Shown here: piece after piece, positions 16,443 to 23,585 of the stretch
How the letters are laid out: each line of letters starts with the position of its first letter
Position numbering within the stretch: position 1 is the first letter of the stretch
Assembly (NCBI GenBank): GCA_009377635.1
Contig: WHTR01000012.1
Span: forward strand, 1 to 47,562
From: Chloroflexota bacterium
GTDB lineage: Bacteria; Chloroflexota; UBA6077; SHYK01
Length of the DNA stretch: 47,562 nt
Direction of reading: 5' to 3'
The notes under the pieces: model-generated
Databases searched by the model: none
What the model saw: the letters and a program-made list of their open reading frames with translations, nothing else
What the model was told of the DNA's origin: nothing
Position numbers and translations under genes: made by a program

Positions 16443-16451
16443 CAGGCTGGC

Positions 16452-16682
16452 TCATCGCAGGTGGTAGACGACCCGTTCTCCAACCTTGAAGACGAAACCC
16501 CCTGGCCCGAACTCTTCTAGGGCCTTGTCCACCACCTCGTGAACGGTTTCTGCAAAAACTCTCCGCCCATCGGGAAAAATGGCGACGTACTGTCCGGGAT
16601 GCTCGGATTCCACCGGCTTCACGTATCGCTCGTACAGTTCGTCACCCAACCGATTTCGCTCCTGCTGCTCTACTGAAGTCAT
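16452..16682 (-). CDS. Small partner protein of the aspartic protease (DUF5678-like)
   Basis: A 76-aa acidic protein with an N-terminal helical part (VEQQERNRLGDELYERYVKP) and a beta-rich part QYVAIFPDGRRVFAETVHEV ... GPGGFVFKVG, the pattern of DUF5678-type domains. GGAG 6 nt upstream supports the ATG at 16682; an ATG 12 nt earlier overlaps that SD. A -10 GATAAT is at 16719-16714. The gene precedes the protease by 9 nt. It may be the protease's substrate, chaperone or inhibitor, or an antitoxin-like partner; all are inference. Confidence 0.68.
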   Translation of the reverse strand: MTSVEQQERNRLGDELYERYVKPVESEHPGQYVAIFPDGRRVFAETVHEVVDKALEEFGPGGFVFKVGERVVYHLR

Positions 16683-16966
16683 CGCGATCTCCATCCGATC
16701 CGACGATTGGATCATTATCGCACGCGATCCAGCGCCCGCTCACCCGATGGCACTCGGGGTGCCGCATCGCCTCTCGCGTCAAGGGTTTTCGCTGCGCTCC
16801 AATGAACTCGCTATCGCTCGCCCTTGACCCGATACGCCCCTTCTTTCTTTCTCCGGTTTTCCCTGGGGTGAGCGTCCAAGCGTCTCTCAATGATACGAGG
16901 GACGACGGCGGATTAGGGCCCACTTCCGGGCACGTCAAGGGACTTTCTGACGACCCTTTGGCGCTC
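16683..16966. other. Intergenic stretch upstream of the protease cassette
   Basis: Holds the -10-like GATAAT (16719-16714, minus, preceded by TGC) for the cassette. The rest has an open minus-strand frame of about 90 codons without SD or recognisable motif; composition is irregular and lower in GC than its neighbours, and it is left uncalled. Confidence 0.4.
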
Positions 16967-16988
16967 CCGTTGCTACACGCGTTGCTAC
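16967..16988. repeat. 22-bp direct repeat, right copy
   Basis: Begins CCGTTGCTACAC and ends GCGTTGCTAC, one mismatch from 16063-16084. It lies 89 bp from the 3' end of tRNA-Ser. On the minus strand both copies can be read as V-A-T-x-V-A-T in a short open frame. Confidence 0.75.
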
Positions 16989-17041
16989 ACTAGGCCTCTG
17001 ATGATCGGCTCAAGCGAACCACAAAGCGCGATTCTAGGCAC

Positions 17042-17063
17042 AAAAATCGCCCCTTGCGGGGCG
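17042..17063 (-). terminator. Terminator of tRNA-Ser
   Basis: On the minus strand CGCCCC-GCAA-GGGGCG followed by ATTTTTG, 14 nt beyond the encoded CCA of the tRNA. Confidence 0.8.
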
Positions 17064-17076
17064 GTCAGAAAAAGAA

Positions 17077-17164
17077 TGGCGGAGAGGGTGGGATTCGAAC
17101 CCACGAGGCGTTGCCGCCTACTCGCTTTCCAGGCGAGCGCCCTAGGCCACTAGGCGACCTCTCC
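17077..17164 (-). tRNA. tRNA-Ser (GGA)
   Basis: Acceptor stem GGAGAGG pairs with CCTCTCC, discriminator G, and CCA is encoded. The anticodon stem CTCGC/GCGAG encloses CTGGAAA, anticodon GGA, reading UCC/UCU. The long variable arm (about 17 nt) is typical of serine tRNAs, and GGTTCGAATCC is the T arm. An intrinsic terminator follows. Confidence 0.97.
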
Positions 17165-17295
17165 ATAACAGACACGTATTCGCAGGGAATCGCGACGAAC
17201 TGCGTCTGTCGTCTGGCAACGACGGGTGCGTGCGACACCGATGCCGTCTGCATTCTAGGGCGCGACGGGCGCCACGGGCAACAGCCAGCCTTTGC

Positions 17296-17301
17296 TATCA
17301 T
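17296..17301 (+). promoter_or_regulatory. Extended -10 promoter of coxG-coxM-qor
   Basis: TGC-TATCAT 27 nt before the coxG ATG, an extended -10 with no clear -35. Confidence 0.35.
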
Positions 17302-17327
17302 CTCTCGACGCTGCCCGAGAGGTTGGC

Positions 17328-17807
17328 ATGCAGTTCACCGGTAGCACCCGCATCCGCGCTCCTCAGGAACAGGTGTGGCATCTGTTGCTCGACCCCGATG
17401 CCTTGCGCCACTGCCTCCCGGGTTGCACCCGCTTCGAGCAGGCGGCGCCAGACACGTACGAGGCGACGGTTACCCTTGGGATCGGGGCCGTCAGGGGGAG
17501 TTACAATGGCCGCGTGCACGTGCGAGACCCGCAGGAGCCGCATCGCTACACCCTCGCCGCCGAGGGATCGGGCTCGACCGGCACCGTGCGCGGCAGCGCG
17601 GCCATCACCCTGAGCGCCACGCCGGATGGGACGACGATTCAGTGGAGCGCTGACGCCCAAATCGGTGGCATCATCGCCAACGTGGGTCAGCGGCTGCTCG
17701 GCGGCGTTGCCAGGAGCATGGCAGACCAGTTCTTCCGATGCATGGAGGGTCGGCTGGCGAATGTGGCCGGCGAGACTACCGAGCCCGCCCGGACGGAGGA
17801 GGCGTGA
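17328..17807 (+). CDS. CoxG-like SRPBCC protein (carbon monoxide dehydrogenase subunit G family)
   Basis: A 159-aa START/SRPBCC-fold protein: MQFTGSTRIRAPQEQVWHLL, then DPDALRHCLPGCTRFE, the family's CIPGC-type motif, and a helix GGVARSMADQFFRCME at the C-terminus. In carboxydotrophs CoxG helps recruit CODH to the membrane; in other clusters it accompanies molybdenum hydroxylases. ATG 17328 has GAGAGG 5 nt upstream. Its stop overlaps the coxM start (TGATG). Confidence 0.85.
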   Translation: MQFTGSTRIRAPQEQVWHLLLDPDALRHCLPGCTRFEQAAPDTYEATVTLGIGAVRGSYNGRVHVRDPQEPHRYTLAAEGSGSTGTVRGSAAITLSATPDGTTIQWSADAQIGGIIANVGQRLLGGVARSMADQFFRCMEGRLANVAGETTEPARTEEA

Positions 17808-18685
17808 TGGTGGCAACGTTCGATTTTCTCGCAGCGAACAGCGTCCCCGAGGCACTGGACCTGCTCGCCCGCCACGGCAGCGACGCGAAGGTGCTCGCCG
17901 GCGGCCAGAGCCTCATCCCACTGATCAATCTCGGGCTCGCTCAGCCGTCTGTCTTGGTCGACCTCAACCACGTCCGGGACCTCGCCTACATTGAACGGCG
18001 GGACGGGTCCCTCGCCATCGGTGCTCTCACACGCCACTCGACCGCCGCGCAGAGCCCGCTCGTTCGGGAGATCTGCCCACTCCTTGCGGAGGCGGTCCCG
18101 TTGATCGGGGACCGGCAGGTCCGGAGCCGAGGAACGGTGGGCGGCAGCATCGCCCACGCCGATCCGGTCGCCGAGATCCTGTCCGTCGCCGTGTGCCTCG
18201 GCGCCACAATGCGCGTCGAGGGGCCGGGCGGGTCACGGGAGGTACCGTCCTCCGACTTCTTCCTCTCGTACCTGACCACGGCTCTGGGTCCTGACGAGAT
18301 CCTCGCAGAGGTGCGGTTCCCCGAGTTGCCGGCAGGCACCGGGACGTCGTTTCAGGAGCTCGTTCGGCGACAGGGCGACTTCGCCATCGTAGCTGCCGCC
18401 GCGACGATAACCCTCGGGGACGACGGCGCCATCCGCGACGCGCGCCTCGCGCTGTCCGGCGTTGCGCCCACGCCGATCCGTGCAGATGCGGCTGAGGGGT
18501 GGCTCGCGGGCAAGCAGCCGGAGGCCGCCGCGATCCAGGAAGCCGCGCGTCTCGCCTCCGATGGGCTTGAACCGGATTCGGACGTGATGGCATCGTCGGA
18601 CTACCGCCGTGCGATGGCGGAGGTGTTCGCTCGACGTGCCCTGACCGAGGCCGCTCGGCGCGCACACGCGAAGCCGACTCGATGA
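17807..18685 (+). CDS. FAD-binding medium subunit of a molybdenum hydroxylase (CoxM/XdhB family)
   Basis: A 292-aa FAD subunit that passes electrons from the [2Fe-2S] subunit to an acceptor. KVLAGGQSLIPLINLGLAQP and TVGGSIAHADPVAEILSV are the two FAD-binding signatures (AGGQSLxPL and TxGGNxxxADPxxE); the C-terminal CO_deh_flav_C domain covers about 175-285. Start shares a base with the coxG stop and GGAGG lies just upstream; its own stop overlaps the qor start (ATGA). No small [2Fe-2S] or large Mo subunit is adjacent; a large subunit lies at 34.3 kb on the other strand. Confidence 0.9.
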   Translation: MVATFDFLAANSVPEALDLLARHGSDAKVLAGGQSLIPLINLGLAQPSVLVDLNHVRDLAYIERRDGSLAIGALTRHSTAAQSPLVREICPLLAEAVPLIGDRQVRSRGTVGGSIAHADPVAEILSVAVCLGATMRVEGPGGSREVPSSDFFLSYLTTALGPDEILAEVRFPELPAGTGTSFQELVRRQGDFAIVAAAATITLGDDGAIRDARLALSGVAPTPIRADAAEGWLAGKQPEAAAIQEAARLASDGLEPDSDVMASSDYRRAMAEVFARRALTEAARRAHAKPTR

Positions 18686-19650
18686 AGGCTGTCAGAATCC
18701 ACGAACCCGGCGGCCCCGACGTGCTGCGGCTCGAGGAGCTACCGACTCCTGTCCCGGGCCCAGGCCAGGCGCTGGTCAGCATAGAGGCTGCCGGCGTGAA
18801 CTTCATTGATATCTACTACCGCACGGGCCAGTATCAAATGGCGCTGCCGGCGACGCTCGGCCAAGAAGGGTCAGGCAGCGTGGAAGCCATCGGTGACGGC
18901 GTAACCGATGTCACCGTCGGCGATCGCGTCGCATGGTCCGGCGTCCTGGGCGCATACGCGGACCATGCGCTCGTGCCGGCGGATCGACTCGTTCACCTGC
19001 CATCGCACCTCGACGCGCGCCAAGGAGCCGCGACGATGCTCCAGGGGATGACGGCGCATTACCTTGCATTCTCGACAGCCCATTTGGAGACACACGACGT
19101 CTGTCTCGTCCATGCGGCGGCCGGCGGCGTCGGGCAGCTCCTCTGCCAGCTGCTCAAGATGCGGGGAGCCCGCGTGATCGGAACCGTATCAACCGAGACG
19201 AAGGCGCAGATCGCTCGTGAGGCGGGCGCGGACGACGTCATCCTCTACACGGAGCAGGACTTTGAGCCCGTGGTGAAGCGGCTCACTGACGGTCGGGGGG
19301 TTGCGGTCGTGTTCGACTCCGTCGGCTGCGACACGTTCGAGAAGAGCCTGAACTGTGTGCGGACGCGCGGCTCTCTGGTGCTCTACGGGGCTTCCAGCGG
19401 GCCGGCGCCACCGGTCGATCCGCAGGTGCTCAACGCCAAAGGCTCAATCTGGCTCACCCGGCCGAGCATCGTTCATTACACTGCGACGCGGGCGGAGCTC
19501 TGCCAACGCGCCGAGGAGCTCTTCGACTGGATCGCCTCCGGAAAAGTGCGCCTCCGCATCGACCGGACGTACCCTCTGGCCGAGGCGGCCGGCGCACACC
19601 GCGCTTTGAGCGCCCGAGAGACGATGGGCAAGATCCTGCTCACCCCGTAA
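18682..19650 (+). CDS. NAD(P)H:quinone oxidoreductase, zeta-crystallin type (MDR family)
   Basis: A 322-aa zinc-free MDR enzyme. MKAVRIHEPGGPDVLRLEE, GVNFIDIYYRTGQY and LGQEGSGSVEAIGDGVTDV form the catalytic domain; VHAAAGGVGQLLCQLLKMRG (about 148-167) is the AxxGxxG NADPH site. The catalytic-zinc ligands of alcohol dehydrogenases are absent, as in Qor. ATGA overlap with the coxM-like gene makes a three-gene operon coxG-coxM-qor, so it may take or pass electrons in the same pathway. Confidence 0.9.
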   Translation: MKAVRIHEPGGPDVLRLEELPTPVPGPGQALVSIEAAGVNFIDIYYRTGQYQMALPATLGQEGSGSVEAIGDGVTDVTVGDRVAWSGVLGAYADHALVPADRLVHLPSHLDARQGAATMLQGMTAHYLAFSTAHLETHDVCLVHAAAGGVGQLLCQLLKMRGARVIGTVSTETKAQIAREAGADDVILYTEQDFEPVVKRLTDGRGVAVVFDSVGCDTFEKSLNCVRTRGSLVLYGASSGPAPPVDPQVLNAKGSIWLTRPSIVHYTATRAELCQRAEELFDWIASGKVRLRIDRTYPLAEAAGAHRALSARETMGKILLTP

Positions 19651-19656
19651 CGCCGC

Positions 19657-19758
19657 TGTGTGGAGCAGCGGCGGCGCTACCGGAACTCTCACGCTCGGAA
19701 CGTGCGCGTTCGAGACCCGGAGGGGAACATCTTCGTCGTGTCCGACCTCTACTCGTGA
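19657..19758 (+). pseudogene. 3' remnant of a VOC (glyoxalase-fold) gene
   Basis: Directly after qor an in-frame stretch reads YRNSHARNVRVRDPEGNIF then VVSDLYS and stop, the typical C-terminal strand of a VOC dioxygenase/glyoxalase domain. There is no start or N-terminal part. The 3' end overlaps the stop region of the minus-strand LLM gene by 10 bp. Best read as the end of a gene lost by deletion. Confidence 0.5.
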
Positions 19759-20831
19759 CCCGTGCGGCGCGCCAGCTCCGTCGGCCCTCCGTCCGCGACC
19801 AGGGGCGGGACCACGTCCTTGAACGCCGGCATCACCTCCCTTGCGAAGAGCCGCATCGACCGTTTGATCTCCTCGTGTGGGAGGCCCCCGAAATTGAACG
19901 TCGTGCTGAAGATGTCGAACTGGTAGTTGCGCAGCGTCGCGTGGATGGCCTCGATGCACTGGTCCGGGTTACCGTACACGTTGCGCCCGCACGCGAGCAT
20001 GTCGGCGAACGGGTAGGAGTCGGGGTTGAAGGGCGCGCGCGCCTCGCGTCCAACCGTTGAGATATGGTCGTAGCGGAGGAGCGCGGGCTCCGCGATCTCG
20101 CGCGCCCGATCAGCGCTCTCGTCTACCCAGACCCTGAGGTGAAGCTTGCAGTGGCGCTGGCCCGGCCGGAGCCCGTTTTGCGCCAGCCCGTCACGCCAGG
20201 CGGCGAGTCCTGGCTCGTAGTGCTCCGGGGGAAACGGGTGCGCCACGGTCATGATGCTGAATCCGTGGCGACCCGCCCACCCCAGAGAGTCGGGTGAGTG
20301 GCCCGCGACCCAGATAGGCGGCGTCGGCTGCTGCACCGGTCGCGGGTAGATCGGGACATCCTCGAATCGCCAGAAGCTCCCCTCGTGGCTGAAGCGCTCA
20401 TTGGTCCAGGCCTTCATCACAACGTCTGCCGCCTCCTCGAACCGCTGACGACTCTCCTCGCGTGGCACTCCATAGACCCGGAAGTCCACGGCTGTGTTGC
20501 CGAGGCCGATGCCGAACTCGAGGCGGCCGCCGGACACGACGTCGACCATGGCATAGTTCTCAGCGATCTGAACTGGGTGGTGGAGGGGCAGGATGGAGAT
20601 CGCAGAGCCCAGGTGAATCCGGGAGGTCCGCGCCGCGGCCGCAGCCAGGAAGATCGCGGGATTGGGCTCAGGTCCTCCGTACAGCAAGAAGTGGTGCTCG
20701 GTGAACCAGAAGCACTCCCAGCCCAGCTCCTCCGCCAGCGCCACCTGATCGAGAATCTGTTGGTAGAACACGTCAAAGGGCGGGTCTCGATCGGGAAAGT
20801 AGGTCGGGAGCAGGTGCATGTGGAAACGCAT
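19749..20831 (-). CDS. LLM-class flavin-dependent oxidoreductase (luciferase-like), paralogue 1
   Basis: A 360-aa TIM-barrel F420/FMN-dependent monooxygenase-like protein. MRFHMHLLPTYFPD, ECFWFTEHHFLLYGGPEPNP, GSAISILPLHHPVQIAENYAMVD and GRLEFGIGLGN are the luciferase-family signatures. GGAGG lies 4-5 nt before the ATG, and a TTGACA-N17-TACACT promoter lies 190 bp upstream. The second LLM gene at 23.6 kb is a diverged relative. The substrate is unknown; relatives act on alkanes, sulfonates or aromatic amines. Confidence 0.88.
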   Translation of the reverse strand: MRFHMHLLPTYFPDRDPPFDVFYQQILDQVALAEELGWECFWFTEHHFLLYGGPEPNPAIFLAAAAARTSRIHLGSAISILPLHHPVQIAENYAMVDVVSGGRLEFGIGLGNTAVDFRVYGVPREESRQRFEEAADVVMKAWTNERFSHEGSFWRFEDVPIYPRPVQQPTPPIWVAGHSPDSLGWAGRHGFSIMTVAHPFPPEHYEPGLAAWRDGLAQNGLRPGQRHCKLHLRVWVDESADRAREIAEPALLRYDHISTVGREARAPFNPDSYPFADMLACGRNVYGNPDQCIEAIHATLRNYQFDIFSTTFNFGGLPHEEIKRSMRLFAREVMPAFKDVVPPLVADGGPTELARRTGHE

Positions 20832-21026
20832 CAATCCTCCAGTCCGCCGATTCTTCAGGACAGCAGCACAGCTAACGCCGCAGCGACCTTCCGCATCGAG
20901 CTCTGGAGCAGCGCTCGGTCGGTCTCCCGGGTCAAGGCCGGCGCGATCCGCGGCACTCGTGGAGTGGGTGGCCCCCTCCCTGCGGCGTCCACGACCACGG
21001 CGCCTCCCACGCTTGCTTCGTGCGCG

Positions 21027-21055
21027 AGTGTACTGGCAGCCGGGCACCCTGTCAA
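21027..21055 (-). promoter_or_regulatory. Strong promoter of LLM gene 1
   Basis: On the minus strand TTGACA (21055-21050), a 17-nt spacer and TACACT (21032-21027). It leaves a leader of about 190 nt before the ATG. The gap 20832-21189 holds this and a divergent promoter; no gene was seen in it. Confidence 0.7.
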
Positions 21056-21107
21056 TCGACGTTCGCGTCTGTGCCTTTGGCAGGTAGACGGTCGCTGCGG
21101 TCGCCGC

Positions 21108-21136
21108 TTGACAGCGCATCCCGTGGCTTCTACCAT
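21108..21136 (+). promoter_or_regulatory. Strong promoter reading into the truncated SBP copy
   Basis: TTGACA (21108-21113), 17-nt spacer, TACCAT (21131-21136). It points at the SBP pseudogene that starts about 55 bp downstream, so it is probably the surviving promoter of a deleted gene. Confidence 0.65.
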
Positions 21137-21189
21137 CGCATGTTCCATCCGACGGAGCGTCGAGCTATGTGAACTCGGATCGAGTTGCG

Positions 21190-21763
21190 GGTCGGCTGGA
21201 GCCAACGCCCCAACGGCATCCTCGCGAACGGCCGCGGCGAGCGTTTCTCGCTTGACGCCCGGGCAACGACCGGTGAGCGGGACACCGAGGCCGTGCAGGC
21301 CATTGTCCTGGACTACTGGAAGTCCCTCGGGGTGGAGTCGCAGGTCAACAACATGACGCGGCGCACCGCGAATCTCCCGGAGAACCGGGGGCAGTGGACG
21401 GGCGTCTGCTTCTGCGGCGCGGTCGGCGGCAGCCTCGAGCCCAACGACCCGATGTTCACCGACTGGCACAGCCGCTTCATCCCGACCGAAGGGAACGGCT
21501 GGGTCGGCGACAACGAGGAGGCCTGGCGCGGCGGGGACGCGCTCCTCGAGCAATGGGCCGTTGAGCTCGACGGGGCGCGGCGCGAGCAGATTCGGCTCGA
21601 GGTCGCCCTCCGCTGGGCCGAGGATCTGCCTGCCCTGCCGCTCTCCTTCAACACCGAGATCACGACGGTGCGCAAGGGCATACTTAATGCACCGCCGCGC
21701 CTGGGCTCCGGCGGCGCCAATGCCATGACGTGGAACATCGAGCAGTGGGATATAGCGTCATGA
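21190..21763 (+). pseudogene. Truncated duplicate of the ABC solute-binding protein gene (C-terminal third)
   Basis: In frame this stretch encodes about 190 residues that match the C-terminal third of the intact binding protein at 24.7-26.4 kb almost residue for residue (GERFSLDARATTGERDTEAV; then GQWTGVCFCGA; then FNTEITTVRKGIL), ending AMTWNIEQWDIAS. DNA identity by eye is roughly 85-90%. There is no signal peptide, no N-terminal two thirds and no SD; homology begins at GGCTGGAG near 21193. The reading frame is still intact, so loss of the 5' part is recent or the frame is under weak selection. Confidence 0.85.
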
Positions 21764-22066
21764 ACCGCATCGTGACGTGGAACATCGTCTAGACGCCTCA
21801 CCCAGTTGAGGTAAGATGGGGGCACCCCTCGGCGACGCGAGCCGTCTGCTTTGAGCAGCTGAACGAGGTGAGCCATGAGATTCCACAGTTCCTGTCCCCC
21901 ATTTATGACCGGGCCTCAACTAGATGGGGCTCATGCGCTGCACCCTCGGGATCGAACGCCATTGGACCGTTCGCAAGGGGCGTGCCGTCCATGACACCGC
22001 GGGCGGCTACGGAACCACTGGATTCAGGGTAAGGCGCGATGCGGATGTTTACGCCCCCAGTCGCGC
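21764..22066. other. Gene-free stretch between the SBP remnant and the M24 gene
   Basis: It starts with a partial echo of the SBP 3' end (gacgtggaacatcgtctag at about 21773-21792). A short frame MRFHSSCPPFMTG at about 21875, with AGGTGA before it, resembles the first four residues of the LLM proteins but soon diverges. No supported gene. Confidence 0.35.
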
Positions 22067-22095
22067 TTGCATTGAGCCCGAGACGATGTTACGGT
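22067..22095 (+). promoter_or_regulatory. Probable promoter of the M24 gene
   Basis: TTGCAT (22067-22072), 17-nt spacer, TACGGT (22090-22095), about 50 bp before the ATG. Confidence 0.45.
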
Positions 22096-22146
22096 TCGCG
22101 ATGCCGGACCCCCGTCGATCCGTACATGGGGCAGAGGAAGGGACCA

Positions 22147-23331
22147 ATGCTTGACCTGTCTGACTACCCACGCTTTAGCCTCGCCGAGCGGGAGCGGCGC
22201 TGGGGCCGCGTTCGGGAGCTCATGCGCGAGCACAACTGCGACTGCCTTGTGGCGCCGGGCCTGCGCGACGCGGAGGACCAGGCGACAGCGCGGTATCTCA
22301 GTCAGATCGGTGGCATCGGGATCAGCGCGTGGGTCGTATTCCCCCTCGACGGCGAGGCCACCGCGGTGCTCGCCAGCGATCGGAATCGGGCATTCGCGGC
22401 TCGCATGCAGGACTGGATCACCGATCTCCGCGTCGGCGAGCCGAGCACCCTTGTCCCAGAGCGGCTGCGCGAGCTTCGCCTCGATCGCGATCGCATCGGG
22501 TTTACCCAGTTCCAAGGCCACTATCGCGAGCCAGAGGGCGACATTCCCTACGAGACGATCGTACGCATGAAGAGCCTCCTACCCCAGGCCCACATCTACG
22601 GAGAGAACGACGTCCTCAACTGGGCGCGGCTCGTTCGCGGTCCAGAGGAGATCGCCGTCATTGAGCGGGTCGCGGCCGCCAACGAGGAAGCGATCGAGGC
22701 GCTGCACGAGATCGCGCGACCCGGCCTGCGTCAGCGGGATGTGTGGTATGCGATGGCGAACGCGCTCACTCGCGCCGCCGGACAGTGGCCCGCCCGCCTG
22801 TCCGTGACCTTCGACGGGCCGGCGAACCAGACGTTGGGAATGCCGATCCCCGATCGCATCCGCCCGGGCGCGCTCTGCTCACAGGAGGTCTGCGCCCGGA
22901 TCCAGGGCTACCGTGCCCAGTCCAACCACACCATCCAGGTGGGCAGGGGCACGCCGGACGACTATACGCACGCGATGACCGCGACCATCGACGTGTTCGA
23001 CGCGGTCGTGGCTTGGTTGCGTCCCGGGCGAACCATCGACGAGCTCTGCACCCATTACCTCAATCTGTGTGAGAACCATCGAGGTCGTGACGCCTCCGGC
23101 GTGGTGTACCACTCGAACGGACTCGGCGATGACTTTCCCCGTCTGGGCCCTCGGCTCATGCGCGAGGACGCAGGTCGCATCATCCTCCAGCCGAATATGA
23201 GCTTCACCCTCAAACCGGTTCTGCGGTTTCCGACAGGGACGGCAACCCAGTTCGGCGACCCTGTTGTGATAACGGAGGGCGGCGCACGACGGCTCGGAAA
23301 GCGCGCTCGGCAGCCGGTGATCATCGAGTGA
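22147..23331 (+). CDS. M24-fold (creatinase/aminopeptidase P-like) protein lacking metal ligands
   Basis: A 394-aa protein with an N-terminal creatinase domain (about 1-165) and a C-terminal pita-bread domain (about 166-394: WARLVRGPEEIAVIERVAAA). The five metal ligands of aminopeptidases are not conserved: the D-x-G...GYxSDxxRT region reads EVCARIQGYRAQSNHTI, the GHGxGxxxHE region reads YHSNGLGDDFPRLGP, the MxxTxEP region reads MSFTLKP and the last E reads FGDPVVITEGG. So a metallopeptidase role is unlikely; a creatinase or ectoine-hydrolase-like C-N hydrolase is more plausible. ATG 22147 has GGAAGG about 6 nt upstream. Confidence 0.85.
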   Translation: MLDLSDYPRFSLAERERRWGRVRELMREHNCDCLVAPGLRDAEDQATARYLSQIGGIGISAWVVFPLDGEATAVLASDRNRAFAARMQDWITDLRVGEPSTLVPERLRELRLDRDRIGFTQFQGHYREPEGDIPYETIVRMKSLLPQAHIYGENDVLNWARLVRGPEEIAVIERVAAANEEAIEALHEIARPGLRQRDVWYAMANALTRAAGQWPARLSVTFDGPANQTLGMPIPDRIRPGALCSQEVCARIQGYRAQSNHTIQVGRGTPDDYTHAMTATIDVFDAVVAWLRPGRTIDELCTHYLNLCENHRGRDASGVVYHSNGLGDDFPRLGPRLMREDAGRIILQPNMSFTLKPVLRFPTGTATQFGDPVVITEGGARRLGKRARQPVIIE

Positions 23332-23506
23332 AAGGCCCGCCGGGTCAGCTCAGCTCCCCGGCTGCGGCTCCTTCATTGCCCCGAGGTCGCGCTCGCGAAG
23401 ATCCGGCCGCGTTCCGGCAATGCCCAAGATCACGGCCGCGCAGCTCACGGCCCTGATGATCAGCGCAGGGGGCCACTGGCGGTGCCAGGTGAGGCAGATC
23501 GGACCT

Positions 23507-23534
23507 TTGACGCGAATTCAGTTCTCGATATACT
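23507..23534 (+). promoter_or_regulatory. Promoter of LLM gene 2 / SBP operon
   Basis: TTGACG (23507-23512), 16-nt spacer, TATACT (23529-23534), about 50 bp before the ATG. The rest of the gap 23332-23506 holds nothing recognisable. Confidence 0.65.
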
Positions 23535-23585
23535 CGGGCGAGGCGGACCGGGAGCACGGAGGGGAAGGCTCGGGGAGGTGTCGGC

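Noticed and set aside
16642-16938. Minus-strand frame of about 98 codons upstream of the protease cassette
   Set aside because: No SD, overlaps the promoter and start of the DUF5678-like gene, no recognisable motif.
17054-17344. Frames on both strands across tRNA-Ser
   Set aside because: They translate the tRNA and its terminator; no protein evidence.
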